64,000 bases of DNA from Norana najaformis (lineage: Eukaryota > Annelida > Clitellata > Crassiclitellata > Hormogastridae), in the NCBI GenBank assembly GCA_964023275.1, contig OZ029918.1, forward strand, positions 37,154,977 to 37,218,976. The letters run 5' to 3'. The position numbers and the translations under genes are program-made. Shown here one piece after another: positions 1 through 11,443 of this stretch (positions are counted from its first letter, which is position 1; each line of letters opens with the position of its first letter). The notes beneath the pieces were generated by a model that worked only from the letters and a program-made list of their open reading frames with translations, searched no databases and was not told the origin of the DNA.

Positions 1-33
1 TTCAACTGCAAGTAACCAACGATAATAACAATA

Positions 34-59
34 ATGACAACAACTACTGCTACTTTTAA

Positions 60-93
<34 letters not shown>

Positions 94-300
94 GCTACCA
101 CTATCACTACTACTACTACTACTACTACTGTTGCTGCCATTACTGCTACTACTACAACAACGATTTCAATGATGATGACGACGACGACGATGATGATGAT
201 GATGATGCTGATGATGATAAGAACAACGACGAGGTTCATGACATGATGATGATGACGACGATGATGATAATGATGGTGGTGGTGGTGATGATTATGATGA
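34..300. repeat. Trinucleotide microsatellite, (ACT)n passing into (GAT)n
   Basis: Compound tract of ACT, GCT, ACG and GAT triplets. The Thr- and Met-rich frames across it are repeat artefacts. It is presumably within an ABCG intron. Confidence 0.9.
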
Positions 301-313
301 TGATGTATGTGGG

Positions 314-498
314 ACAGGGTCGCTGACTGGTTGGAGCACTAGGCTTGTAACGCGGAGAGTACGGGTTCGAGTCTCCTGAGACTACTACTGTGAAAGAACC
401 TTGAACAAGACTTTCATTCACGGTTGCTCAGCGCTATCAATTGATGCCTAGTCATTAGGTAATGGCGCCTAATAAATGCAGAAATAATAATAATAACA
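314..498 (+). mobile_element. SINE family A (tRNA-derived)
   Basis: tRNA-like head with an A-box-like GGTTGGAGCAC and the B box GGGTTCGAGTC, then a conserved body (GAACCTTGAACAAG ... GCTCAGCGC ... GATGCCTAGTCATTAG) ending TGGCGCCTAATAAATGCAG and an AATAAT tail. Other copies: 16604-16765, 28187-28370, 35105-35230 (headless), 36557-36657 and 57635-57670 (heads only), 59112-59237, and 49670-49760 on the minus strand. Confidence 0.85.
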
Positions 499-559
499 GT
501 ACAAACAATGGTATACCCAACAATACAATCAGGTAATTACAAGCCAATTTATAACTCAC

Positions 560-3500
560 GGAAGAAGTCAGCAGGGTTGTAGAGAGGATCGCAGTAAAGG
601 TCAATCTTCTCGAAGAAACTGGTAACTCCGCTTCCAGGTCCAAAGTAAGCAACCTAAAAACAAATGACCAAATGAACACTGTAAACAGAAACCTGTTTAA
701 ATGCTTTCGAAGTCAAATTACCAGTGCTTTTTTCAGACGGAACGCTCCGGAACGGCGTTCCGGCACCTTTTTTCGGGTAATAAAAGAATTGTGTCACTAG
801 GTTATTTTAGTTATGTAATAGAATGTAACTCATTTTAATTCAATTTCGGTGATCACAACTTTACAATGTTTTCAGTGTTTATTGAATGACAAAAATAATG
901 AAAATTTTTCACAAAATTCCATAATTGTTCAGTTCCGGAACCTTTTTCTCTAGGAAAAAGCACTGCAAATTATTAATTAAAAACTTCTAAAACTCCGGCG
1001 TCTAATGCACAAGGCATCAATCGTAATCGTAATCGTAATCTCGAGATTTCTACAGCGTTCAACAAAAGCTAAGTAGCGGGAACCAGCTTATTCACAGGCG
1101 CTCAGTCAAAACAAAATCGATAGGCAAAAGGGTTCGGTTCCAGGTCAAGATCCAGGAGTCAGGCAGTCAGACAGTCGGACGGCTATGGTGGATGGTGTTT
1201 GAAATTGAAGCGAGAAGAATGATAACCGGAAGTGGAAGAATCAGGATAAGATTTTTGAAAAAGAAATGTTTTCAGTTTCGAGTGAGTAGTGTGAGGTACT
1301 GTGGTCTATCCGTAACGCGTTTGGTGAACGTGGCTGTGGGTTCGACTCCGTGTAACGACCCTGGGCAAGTCACCAAGCAGTAAGCTTACAATTTGGCATC
1401 GGCGTAAGCTGGGAAATAAACGGCAAGTCCTGCGTTTCACTGGCCCGTGTCCAGGATCCTGGGGTTCGTCCATTGCCGGCTCAAGGGCCAAGAAAAGGAA
1501 ATGAGCGCCTCCACTACGTCTCACGCGTGGGATATGGGATACTTTACTTTAGTAGTAGTAATAATAGCCAAGGTTTTGACGACATCTTGCGGCTCACAGC
1601 GATCTTACGTTACTTAAAGGCTGATATTTCATTCCTCAACGATTAAACGCGATTTATTATTTATAGCTTACAAGGAAAGTGTTTTAAAGGTGTTTAATTT
1701 TGTTGAATTTTCTTGTAATAGTACTATTAACCATTTAAAGATATCTTGTGGTTTTCCTTACATGCAAATCTGTAACGTATCTTAGTGGACTTTACAATAA
1801 TACGTTAAACAAATGACTTGAGAGATTGTTTAAATTTACAAAAAAATCGTTTTTCTCAACATCAGTCTCAGAGGTTGAGTAGGTGTTGTAAATGTGCTCC
1901 TGGTTTTATCATAACTACTTTAAGCAACTGGAATTATCCGAATAAATTTTGACACTGTGATAAACTGTAATTAGTTGAATGTAATAAATTGTAACTGTTT
2001 TATTTAACTGCAACAAAAGTAATAAATGTTTACACTTGTAATTAAGTTTAACAACTACAATCGTAATCGTAAACGTAAGCTCAAGATTTCTACAGTGCCC
2101 AACGAAAAAGCTTAGTCACGGGAGCCAGCTAATTCGCAGTCGCTCAGTCAAAACAGTGAATCATAACAGCTGTAACTAGCTGTAATTGTAAATAAGTATA
2201 ATGAATTGTAACATTTGTAATATTCGTTTTCTGACCTCTCCATTGCAGAGCAGAAGTAAATCGCTGAATAAGTGGAACACCTGACTGGACGGCTGGTGGA
2301 TCGTAGTGACCACAGTCTTTGCTGATCGCTCAGCGTAGTTGGTCAGTGTCGTCATTAGGCTGTTGGCGATCGCAGAGTCCAGTCCAGTTGTCGGCTCCTG
2401 CAACAGGGAGAAGTCCACCTCACCTACAAGTCTTCGCACATCAGCTGTGAAGATATGCAAGCCTACGTGTGTGTGTGCGTGCGTGTGTGCATGTATGTCT
2501 CTATGTATGCATGCATGCATGTATGTATGAATGCATGTATGTATGTATATATGTATGTATATATGTATGTACATATGTATGTATTTATATATGTATGTAT
2601 GTATGTCTATATGTATATGTATATGTATATATATATATATGCCTTAGTAACCCTCGCTCCCTCACTTTCTCCATCCCTTCTTCCGTCCATCCATCCAACC
2701 ATCAATCCATCGTCCATCCGTCCGTCCGTCCATCCATTCATCCATCCATCTATCCACTCATCTATCCATCCATGCACTCATCAATCCATTCAACCACCCA
2801 CCCACCCACCAACTCACCCACCCATCCATCCATCCATCCAACCAACCATCCATCCATCCATCCAACCAACCATCCATCCATCCACCCATCCATCCATCCA
2901 TCCATCCAGCTGCACCTACTTACGTCTAACATGAGAAGCGAAGGGTCTGTAATCATCTCACAGGCGATGCTGGCGCATTTCCTCTCACCCCCTGACAGCC
3001 GTCCCATTTCTGCATCAGCAAACCACATCATCTCTCGTCAGCCTATGACCAGACCCGCTCTCCTAGAAAGCAGGGTTATATGAAGGTGGAGATATATGGT
3101 TTAGAGTTAAAGTTAGGGTTTAGGGTTAAGGTTCCGGTTAGGGTTAAAGTTAGTGTTTATGGTTAAATTTGGGCTTTTTGGTTAAGGTTTCGATTAGGGT
3201 TAGTGTTAAGTTAAATTCAGGCTTGGGATTGTTACTAGGATTACAGCTAGGGTTTAGGGTTACAGTTAAGGTTGGAATTAAGGTTAGAATTTAGCATTAA
3301 GTTTAGGGTTAGAGTTACAGTCAGACTCCACACTTGTGACTCGTTCTATTCATTGACTTAGTCATTGATCGAGTCGCAGACTTCAATAGTCTCTGCTCTA
3401 TCTAGACAATACTTTAAAATGTGTGGAACAGTAATCTATAGCTGAATGGATGGTAAAATCTTCCTACCTGTTTGAATGCACCGTGTCAGTTCAAGACCAT

Positions 3501-5895
3501 CGGCGAGTTCGGAAATTCGAGCAAGCTTCGTGGCTTTAGGCATTTCATCGGGCAGTCGTAATATCGCCGCAAACTAAGACAATAATTCATTTAATTTTCC
3601 TTTGTGTGCATATTTATTATTAAGCAAAATCGTTTAATACCGCGTGAAATGTTGCAAAAAATATACAAACCTTTACTTTTTGCAACATCTTTATTAGTTT
3701 TCCCTAAGGCCATCTTACCGCATTCACCTTCGCATAACGATTGATGGATTTATTATAGCGCACAATGGAAGCGTTTTAAAGGTGTCTAATTGGAGTTCTT
3801 TATTTCATGTAGTAATGACTGATTGTTAACGACATCTTGCGGCAGCCATCGTTAAGGTCGTTAACGTCGACCGAACTTTTGTAGTTTTAAATGCGATTTA
3901 TGAACATATAGCTTAGCGTAGAAGCATTTCTAAGGTTCGGGATTTTCCTTCTTGTAGTAAAAAGTTTAGAAATTATATTAAAAAACCGAAAGGACCATTC
4001 GGGCAGGGTTTTGAAATGCAAGAGTTGTACATGTAGGCTTGTAGAATGGCTTGGATGACAGTACTGCCTCAGTGGACACTGTTCTAATACTTAACTACTT
4101 AAAACTATTGTTATGTTACATATCGATGGTTTAACGACATCTTGTGGCTCCCAGGATCGCTTACGTCGACCTTGCGTCACATACTCAGTCATCTTGGAAC
4201 TAGGCCTACTTTTAAAAACTTGGTTGATGATTTTATATATAATTTAGGATGGAGGCGGTTTAAAGGTGTCTAATTTTGTTGATACCTAATGTAGCAGTGG
4301 TCAGTGTTTAACGACATCTTGTTGCTTCCAGGACCGTTCACGACGACCTTACATCATATAATCAGTAGTAGCTCCAAGGTTTAAGAACATCTTTTGGCAT
4401 CAAAGGCCGTTGACGTCAACCTCCTCCTCTATCCAGGCTTGGGACTGGCACTACCCCTAACAAGGCAGTGGTGGGGTTAATCGCTGGCACTACCCAAGTA
4501 AAGTTTTTATATATAGCTTAGGTTGGAAGCATTTTTAAGGTGTCTAATTTTGTTGATACTTTATGTAGTAGTGGCCAGTGCTTAACGACATCTTGTGGCT
4601 GCCAGGGTCGTTCACGTCAACCTTACATTACGCATAAAATCTATTAGCAATAACTTACGAGTGATCGATGGATTTCAAGAGTTTAACGACATCTTATGAC
4701 AAACTCGAAACTGTCTTTAGTCGGATAGTGCCAGTCCCAAGCCTGGACGAAGGAGGAGGGCGACAACAACTGCCTTTGATACCATAAAATGTTCTCAACC
4801 TTACATACTTACAAACTTAACGCGAAGGTGATTGCATAGTTTAGAATGGAAGCGTTTTAAATTGGACTATTATATTTTGTGTAGAGTATTAATGAATCAA
4901 TCAGTAAATCAATCAATGCATCAGCCAAACAATGAGTCATCAATTAGTAATTCATTCATTCGTTCCTTCATTCATTCCTTCAGTCATTCATACAGTCATT
5001 CATTCATTCATCCATCCATTCATTGTAGTTGTCTGTGAGTCTTACATTAAGAGTTTCGTTGAGAGTGAGATTCGAATGGAAGACATCGTGTTGTTGGACG
5101 TAGGAGATTTTCCTTCGCAGGCTTCGACTGACTGTTTCTCCGTTCAGGGTGATTGATCCCTTCGTTGGGGGCACACGACCTGTCAGGGCGTTTAGCAGCG
5201 TCGACTTCCCAGCCCCTAAAGCAGAACAGAGAGCCACAGAGTGGTGAGTGAGTGAGTGAGTGAGTGAGTGAGTGAGTGAGTGAGTGAGTGAGTGAGTGAG
5301 TGAGTGAGTGAGTGAGTGAGTGAGTGAGTGAGTGAGTGAGTGAGAGTGAGCGAGCGAGCGAGCGAGCGAGTGAGTGAGCGAGTGAGCGAGCGAGTGAGTG
5401 GGATGAGTTGGTGAATCACTGCCTGACTGACTGACTGAATGAATGAATAAATGAATGATTGACTGAATGACTAACTGCTGGTTGTCTGACTAACTGAATG
5501 AATGAATGAATGAAAGAATGAATGTGACCGACCGACCGACCGACCGGGTAGAGTGAATCGAATGAGTTAATGAGCGAACACAAACGAACGAATACACGAA
5601 TTAATGATTGAACGAACGAATTAATGAACAAATGAAAGAATGAATAAAACAAATAAGACGCCAAAATATTATCAAACTGAATCTAGTGGTCAGTACTATA
5701 GTGGACACCGTTCAACTGACCGCTTGGACCCATAATGGCCAGTATCTGTCCACTGCGCGCCACTCCTGAAACGTTCTTGAGGATATCGTTCTTCGCCAGG
5801 GTGACATAGACGCTCTTGAAGACAAGGGGTGCAGGATTCCGTGATCTACGAGAGGGTATGACGTCATCGCCAACCTGTGTGACGGACATGGTCGA
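560..5895 (-). CDS. ABCG: ABCG-family half-transporter, nucleotide-binding half (3' part off the left edge)
   Basis: Exons in gene order: 5895-5721 (ATG at 5889), 5215-5046, 3573-3468, 3009-2924, 2397-2236, 653-560; junctions are GT-AG and phases agree. The protein starts MSVTQVGDD and shows, in order, Walker A GPSGAGKST (about residues 54-62, split by intron 1), Q-loop YVQQHD, the ABC signature LSGGERK, Walker B plus D-loop [14 protein letters not shown] (split by an intron exactly after LMLD), the switch His in TIHQPSS, and the VAYFG turn that ends ABCG nucleotide-binding domains. ABCG proteins are membrane half-transporters (NBD before TMD) that dimerise to export lipids or xenobiotics; the substrate cannot be read here. 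The short linker before the signature ([13 protein letters not shown]) resembles ABCG1/ABCG4 more than ABCG2. An alternative acceptor 24 bases upstream of exon 4 is frame-compatible and would add eight residues. The transmembrane half should lie left of base 560. Confidence 0.93.
722..965. mobile_element. hAT-type MITE with 8-bp target duplication
   Basis: Ends CAGTGCTTTT and AAAAGCACTG are inverted. Flanks CAAATTAC (714-721) and CAAATTAT (966-973) form an 8-bp target duplication with one mismatch. An inner palindrome GGAACG/CGTTCC lies near one end. Length 244 bp with no coding capacity. A second copy lies at 7043-7297 in the opposite orientation. Confidence 0.88.
1006..1195 (-). mobile_element. 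Repeat family E (3' tail of TCGTAA units)
   Basis: Conserved segment beside a (GATTAC)n-like tail: CGAGATTTCTACAGCG, CTTATTCACAGGCGCTCAGT, AAGGGTTCGGTTCCAGG. Other copies: 2055-2158, 30396-30600 and 30735-30830 in the same orientation, 34052-34260 (diverged), and 14385-14600 and 62378-62530 opposite. The short-repeat tail suggests the 3' end of a LINE or LINE-mobilised SINE. Confidence 0.7.
1293..1550 (+). mobile_element. SINE family B (tRNA-derived)
   Basis: Head with B box GGGTTCGACTCC, then TGTAACGACCCTGGGCAAG, TAAGCTGGGAAATAAACGG, TTGCCGGCTCAAGGGCC and an end GGGATATGGGATACTTTACT. Other copies: 12055-12230 (headless, diverged), 25254-25490, 40582-40698 (3' part), 48740-48832 (head), 50387-50690. 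Confidence 0.85.
2455..2640. repeat. (GTGC/ATGT)n microsatellite in ABCG intron
   Basis: Alternating purine-pyrimidine GT then ATGT tract ending in (TA)n, abutting ABCG exon 5; Cys/Met/Tyr-rich frames here are artefacts. Confidence 0.9.
2676..2908. repeat. (CATC)n microsatellite in ABCG intron
   Basis: CATC/CACC/AACC tetramers up to within about 15 bases of the exon 4 donor (2924). Confidence 0.9.
3095..3325. repeat. Degenerate interstitial (TTAGGG)-like tract
   Basis: Repeated GGGTTAGGG, GGTTTAGGG, GGTTAAGG and GTTAGAGTTA words over some 230 bases, resembling decayed telomere repeat. It lies in an ABCG intron. Confidence 0.7.
3700..4870. repeat. Diverged tandem satellite-like units with TAACGACATCTTGTGGC
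   Basis: The word TTAACGACATCTTG recurs near 3828, 4133, 4311, 4584 and 4683, with related forms near 1575, 1737 and 4384. It is followed each time by a variant of CCAGGATCGTTCACGTCGACCT and preceded by GGAAGCGTTTTAAAGGTGTC. Units are about 150-300 bases and strongly diverged. All are inside ABCG introns. Confidence 0.7.
4420..4765. repeat. Inverted pair of a short dispersed repeat
   Basis: CTCCTCTATCCAGGCTTGGGACTGGCAC near 4426 is mirrored by GTGCCAGTCCCAAGCCTGGACGAAGGAG near 4724. Single copies of the same element occur at about 21278-21340 and 57690-57745. Confidence 0.65.
4890..5030. repeat. (AATC/CATT)n microsatellite
   Basis: CAAT then CATT tetramers ending about 15 bases from the ABCG exon 2 donor at 5046. 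Confidence 0.85.
5243..5660. repeat. (GTGA)n passing into (GACT)n and (GAAT)n microsatellite
   Basis: Some 40 GTGA/GCGA tetramers, then GACT, GAAT, GACC tracts. Fills most of ABCG intron 1. Confidence 0.95.
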
Positions 5896-6746
5896 CTGCA
5901 AACACAAAGTAAACAGTACTTTGTTATCACCTTTATGTAGCGCCATTGTAAATTGCATGGCATTGATCGATGGGTGTGAGTGACCATGAAATACCCGATT
6001 TGTAGCTCAACGGAATGGTTTCTCTTGAAATTGCGCTATATAAATGTCCAATTGCAGTTACAGTCACTAGTTTGCTGCTAATCTATACTAGTTACCTACC
6101 TACGTCGGTAAATGCGTACGTCAAGGCGCCCCTATGAGCGAGGATGCCGGTTTGCATACTGATAGTGGCTTATTTCAGAGATTTGAATTTCGGGCTATCA
6201 CGGTCCGTACGCGGGGTCCTTAAATGGGGTGGCAACCATTCAAACAGGTAGCGGTAAATTAATTGAAAAATAAACAGGGTTCAGGCCACACGGTCCCTAT
6301 AAAAAACGTGTATGGCCTGCATTTACATCTAGTTGTTTACAGTTATCTGTTCTTTGTGATACTCGTTCAAGACACTGTTAGTAGCGAGAGCAGTCAAGCG
6401 TAACCTCTTTGTCACGAAGTACGCATCATAGAGAGCCATGGACGACCACACATTTTTGTGAAGAAGTGGGCAGGAAGACTAGCATACTGTCTATGTCAGT
6501 TTGTCTGTCTGTCGGTCTTTCTTTATTTATTTATTTATTTATTTCTTTGCCCGTAATCTTCTGTAATTCTAAACCTTACTAAGTGCCATTTTAAAGGCAC
6601 ACAAGACTTCAATCAGTTGCACAGAAGAAGAATGTCTTTATTCCAAGAACAATGAATGACAGAGGGTAAGGACACCGTATTGCCTTTATCAGCGGGAGCC
6701 CATGTATACACGCTAGAGGGAGTTTCAGAAAGCCGCGTTCGTAAGG

Positions 6747-6851
6747 CACACAGCGGGCACCTGTCCTGGGCACACAGCGGGCACCTGTCCTGGGCACACA
6801 GCGGGCACCTGTCCTGGACCCCACAGCGGGCACCTGTCCTGGACCCCACAG
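6747..6851. repeat. 24-bp minisatellite
   Basis: Four and a half units of CACAGCGGGCACCTGTCCTGG plus a GCA or ACCC linker, nearly identical. Frames on both strands cross it because 24 is a multiple of three. Confidence 0.92.
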
Positions 6852-7042
6852 TTTAAATTTAGCACCCATTTGTTTATGAACTGCCTTTTGTTATGACTCC
6901 AATCATCCCGATCTTGTAATTGTAATTTAAGATTATTAAAGCGCCTATAAGAGAATAAACTCAACATGGGCACTCCCAACCCGAACAAATCAAATCACTG
7001 TTAAACGGTACAGCCTTCAGGCGCCTGCGAAACCCTGATAGG

Positions 7043-7297
7043 CAGTGCTTTTCTTCTAGAAAGAAAGGTTCCGGAACTGAACAATTATTGTGCTAATTTC
7101 ATTGTTTTAATCAATCAATAAACATTGAAAACAGTGTAAAGTTGAAAACATTGAAATCGAATTAAAATAAGGCACATTATATTACATAATTAAAATAACT
7201 TAGTAACACAGTTCTTCTATTAAAACTAAATTATTTTTTATTAGCCGAGAAAAGGTGCCGGAACGCCGTTCCCAAGCGTTCCGTCTGAAAAGTACTG
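7043..7297. mobile_element. hAT-type MITE, second copy (inverted)
   Basis: Same family as 722-965 read on the other strand: starts CAGTGCTTTTCTTCTAG and ends AAAAGTACTG. Flanks CTGATAGG (7035-7042) and CTGAAAGG (7298-7305) are an 8-bp duplication with one mismatch. Confidence 0.88.
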
Positions 7298-9336
7298 CTG
7301 AAAGGGGAAGAGATATGACGGTGTTGTTAAATAAACGTTAAGAAATTGAACTGGTGGGAAACAGAGCCAATCAATGACCCTAGTAGGAAAAGTTCACCAG
7401 CAGCTCGGGGCATTATGGGGCAAGATGAATATGTTTTTACCTCTTGGTGGGCTGGTATGTCGTGCGGGGGACACTACACAACATAATCGACATGCACAAA
7501 GGTTTCCAAACATGGGAAATTGAAATCTTGTTTTGGCTTTCTGACCATAATAGGCTGAATACATCAACAGCTGTGACAACTAGCTAAATTTAACTTTGAA
7601 ATAATATGAACACCCAAGAAATAATTCTGTGCGCTAACAGAAAAAGTTTGTGCGCGCTAACCTCAAAAGTCGTGCGTGTGTGCTCTACTTGTTATCAGAA
7701 TCATCATCAATTCAAAATGCATACAGTAACTTATTATGCTATTAATCGATTCGTTAACTTACCTTTCTGAACGGCTTTAGGTAATACTACCACATCCAGT
7801 CTCTGCAGTAAACAAATGCACTATTTTCTGCCTACGTACTGAACAACTGAAGCTCGTCAACTGTCGGCGAATATTTTAATGTTCACGTATATGTTCCTGT
7901 TTCAACAGTTCTATATACTGAGTCAAGCACATAAATCATGACTCGGCAGTTAATATATAAATATAATGTATGTCATTCTATATATATATATATATATAAA
8001 GAGTGTAAGTTACAAATTTATAGATGTATATATATATTCTTTATGCACATTTTTTACACAGAATTGTACCAAAGCCTGAACCTAACAATAAACATGCCGA
8101 ACTGTGGCTGGTTTTTATTTCAGCAGCCTAGCAGTGTATGGGGTGAGTTGTCCCGACCACTGTGCTTACATAAACTAAAGGCCTAACAACAAAGCATGAC
8201 TACGCAAGTAATACAACAGGCTTTAAAAATGGGCCTAATAATGAAACATCACGTTTCTTTTGTACTTCGGCAACTATGGTGAGCATTTGAAACGAATTCA
8301 AAGAAATATTACATGTTCTACGACACGCTCTTGCGCATGCTCACAAAGCAGAAAGAATGAATATGATGAACGTCTGCAGATCTAGGAAGTAATCAACAAG
8401 TTTTAGAGCGCCATTATGGAAGTGCAGAGGTGTCAATCTAAGCAAAAGACCGCATTCCACATCGCAATCCATTTGGATAAAATCTGTCAAAGCACATTTA
8501 CCTGTATATATAGGGCCTATGCAATTATTTATAGGTTATTATACATACACACACATGTGGCGTTCTGGGTCCCGACGTCAGGACGGGGTGACTCCGGACC
8601 ACTCTACGTTGCCCCTATCAACGTTGCCCATAGAGTTCGCTCTCTCCAAGGAAGGTTCAGGATTGGCCGAGAGTCAACACCGTAAAGCTCTGTCTCGGAA
8701 TCCAACTCTGACTCTTCCGCGGTCACCGGATGGGCAGAGTCCTGAGTATGGCCTTTGCTCAGAACAGGGTTCATTCCTTTACCGGCTGTAGTTTTTCCCA
8801 TTCTGGGTGCCTTCTTTACTATGGACTTTCTCGTTACCACCATTCTACATCTCGTAACTCTCCCGCTACCGCCAAGAATCTGAGGGACCGGTCGTTCTAT
8901 TAGTTCCCGGGACAGAGGAGTCTTATGACAAGTCTTTTCTCACTAGGCACAGAGATATAGGACAACGCATCTTCCCACTATCACCCGTCTCTTGTTTCAT
9001 CCTCGTGTGTAGGTTTCCCTGCCTCACACGTATCTGTGTGGTAAGCTTCCTAATGCTACCCATTTGGTGCACTCAGATCTGTATAACGTGTCCTTCCCCG
9101 AGTTTCGCACAACCTCTCTCTTCCAACTACTGTGACGTAGACTGCCTCGCGATCCTGTAACAGGGTGGGCCCCAGCCCAGTCAGAGCCTGCCAGGAATGA
9201 GACATCTTGGTCCTGCAAATGCAAAGCGAAAACGCATCGCCGTTCTGCGTCTAATGCCGCGCATCACGTGGCAGTCATTATTCTACCTAATTCGTTATAT
9301 TTGCCTCTCATAGTGTCTTGGGGACGGCGTTTTCTT

Positions 9337-9785
9337 TAATTGTAATTGTAATTGTAAACGAACATTTATAAAGCGTTACTTAGGAAAGAGTGGCGCTCCC
9401 GACTTGAACAAACAAAAACGATTTCAGGCGTTTGCGAGACTGGATGGGAGAGAGACTAAGTAACTGAAGCCGCAGTTCAAGAGGAAGGCAGTTCCAGCAG
9501 CTGGAAGGGCCAACAAAGGCAAAGCTCCTGGACTGAGCAGTCGTAGTGCGGACGCGAGGGACTACCAAGAGACCACGGGTAGCTGAGCGAAGGGAGGCAT
9601 GGGCAGGCAAAGAGAAAATTTTAATCTCCACACTACCTGATAGGGCTTTATTTGCTATCGTGCGAAATTGGTCTACTATACGGGAACTCCTAACACGAGC
9701 ATTAGATTGCTTTAAGGCCGTCCTAAGCTTCGGCTGTAGTCCTGAAAAGATCCCGGCGCCGCTTCGATGGAGCGATGAAGCCATT
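9337..9785 (-). mobile_element. LINE family D, 3' end with reverse-transcriptase C-terminal segment
   Basis: The minus-strand frame 9784-9380 reads GLLVVPRVRTTTAQSRSFAF, then VGPSSCWNCLPLELR and QSRKRLKSFLF, the typical C-terminus of many non-LTR reverse transcriptases (usually WNSLPLELR). It ends in GCGCCACTCTTTC, CGCTTTATAAATG and a (AATTAC)n tail at 9340-9360. Other 3' ends of this family: 17640-17930 (minus), 6915-7030 (minus), and 14845-14925, 21540-21735 and 57880-58010 (plus). Confidence 0.8.
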
Positions 9786-9988
9786 ATTATTTATAAAACC
9801 TATTTATTATTTGCTCTTGTGCGCCGTCCTCAGCACACACACAGACACATGTGAGAACAGACAAGTACATGTAAATAGTGGACCAAAGTATGCAATAGGC
9901 TTGTTTTCGGTGAATCCTCTGCCATTCTGAGCAATGCTCGTCCAATGGTGACGCTGAATCGCAAAAAGGAAGCTATTCAGCCAAATTA

Positions 9989-10385
9989 ATGTTGACATCC
10001 TATTCAGCACTGCTATCGGCGGAAATGGGATGGCTGCGAGGACTGCTAAATAGATCAAGAAGAGAAAAAATACGAAATGAAACGACACGAGAAGAACTGG
10101 GGCAGAAGGACACAATAGTGGACAGAATAAGGAGGAGGAGACTCACATGGTACGGACAGGTGATCAGGATGGAGAATGAAAGAATACCAGCAAAGGCGCT
10201 GCACGGAGAGGTGGAAGGAGTGAGGAGCAGAGGAAGGCCGAGAAAGAAGTGGATAGACAATGTACTGCAGGACATAAAAGCCCGAGGATGGGAAATGCGA
10301 GAGGCGACAGACCTGGCCAGGGACCGACCGAAATGGAGAAGTTTTGTTAGAGCCTCATCGTCGGTGAAAACTTGACGGAGGAGAA
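9989..10385 (+). mobile_element. RTE/CR1-like LINE fragment (C-terminal tail)
   Basis: The frame reads AEMGWLRGLLNRSRREKIRN, then RRRLTWYGQVIRMENERIPA, GRPRKKWIDNV and ATDLARDRPKWRSFV. The WYGQVIRM...GRPRKKWID...ARDRxxWR pattern is the common C-terminal tail of endonuclease-type LINE reverse transcriptases. The catalytic domains are missing upstream, so this is a 5'-truncated copy with an intact local frame. Confidence 0.82.
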
Positions 10386-10529
10386 AAAGAAAGAAGATCC
10401 TATTCAGCAAATGTTGACATCCTCTATGTTTCTGATCAACTACGCTCTGCCAGAATGTGCTAACAGTAACGACCTGAACAGGTCACACAGACTGCGGAGC
10501 CATTGCATGTGTGTGCACTGTTTTGATTA

Positions 10530-11030
10530 TGTATGTGTGTGTGTGTCTGTGTGCCTGAGTGTTTGTCTCTGTGTGTGTGCATGTATGTGTGTCTGTGTCT
10601 ATGTTTCTGCAGTGTCTGTCTGTTTGCCTCTCTGTCTGTCTATTTGTCTGTCTGTCTTTCTTTGTTTCTGTCTGTCTGTCTGTCTTTCTTTGTTTCTGTC
10701 TGTCTGTCTTTCTTTGTTTCTGTATGTCTGTCTTTCTTTGTTTCTGTATGTCTGTCTTTCTTTGTTTCTGTCTGTCTGTCTTTCTTTGTTTCTGTCTGTC
10801 TGTCTTTCTTTGTTTCTGTATGTCTGTCTTTCTTTGTTTCTGTCTGTCTGTCTTTCTTTGTTTCTGTCTGTCTGTCGGTCTGCTTGTCTGTCAGTATGTT
10901 TGTCTCTATGTCTTTCTTTCTGTCTATCTGTCTGTCTGTGTGTCTCTTTGTCTGTCTGTCTGTCCGTCCGTCTGTCCGTCCGTCCGTCCGTCCGTCTGTC
11001 TGTCTGTCTGTCTGTGTGTCTGTCCTCCAG
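10530..11030. repeat. (TGTC)n and (TTTCTTTGTTTCTG)-type compound microsatellite
   Basis: TGTC tetramers interleaved with TTTCTTTG blocks in a higher-order repeat of about 28-36 bases, ending in (GTCC)n. All long Cys/Leu/Ser or Arg/Asp/Thr frames across it are artefacts. Confidence 0.95.
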
Positions 11031-11248
11031 ATCTGCGTTCTGACTGAGTTGTGAAGTCAATCTTGTATAACCTTACATAGCCTTACTTTCACTTAGCTAC
11101 TAGTGGTGTTTATTATTCCTAACATACGATAGGCCGATGAGGCCCCTATGGCGTGGGTTAGGCAATACGAGAGAGGGGCTTTGGTTTTGTATTCTTGGGT
11201 TTTCCAGGTAGTTGCGTCTATGTAGCGTAGGTGCATAACACTTGCGGG

Positions 11249-11443
11249 TAAATAAATCACCCCGGGGACCAAGTTCTGTCATTGGGTAAGGCAAGATCCT
11301 CTGAGCATGAGTAGTAAGGTACTCTGGCTTCTAGTTTCTCTGACCTTAAGTAAATCACCCCGGGGACCAAGTTCTGTCACTGGGTAAGGCAAGATCCTCT
11401 GAGCATGAGTAATAAGGTACTCTGGCTTCTAGTTTCTCTGAGC
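11249..11443. repeat. Direct tandem duplication of about 98 bp
   Basis: The segment starting AAATCACCCCGGGGACC at about 11251 recurs at about 11349 with only two or three differences. The second copy ends where a LINE family C 3' end begins. Confidence 0.9.

Noticed and set aside
2469-3083. Cys/Tyr then Pro/Ser/His-rich frame
   Set aside because: Crosses ATGT and CATC microsatellites on the strand opposite to ABCG.
8540-9230. GC-richer stretch as a possible gene or retroelement
   Set aside because: No frame on either strand gives a recognisable protein, and no terminal repeats were found.
9989-10375. Host gene of 128 residues
   Set aside because: The sequence is the standard C-terminal tail of a LINE reverse transcriptase.
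10372-11054. Long Cys/Leu/Ser-rich and Arg/Asp/Thr-rich frames
   Set aside because: They run through a TGTC/TTTC microsatellite in several frames and both strands; no codon structure or domain.
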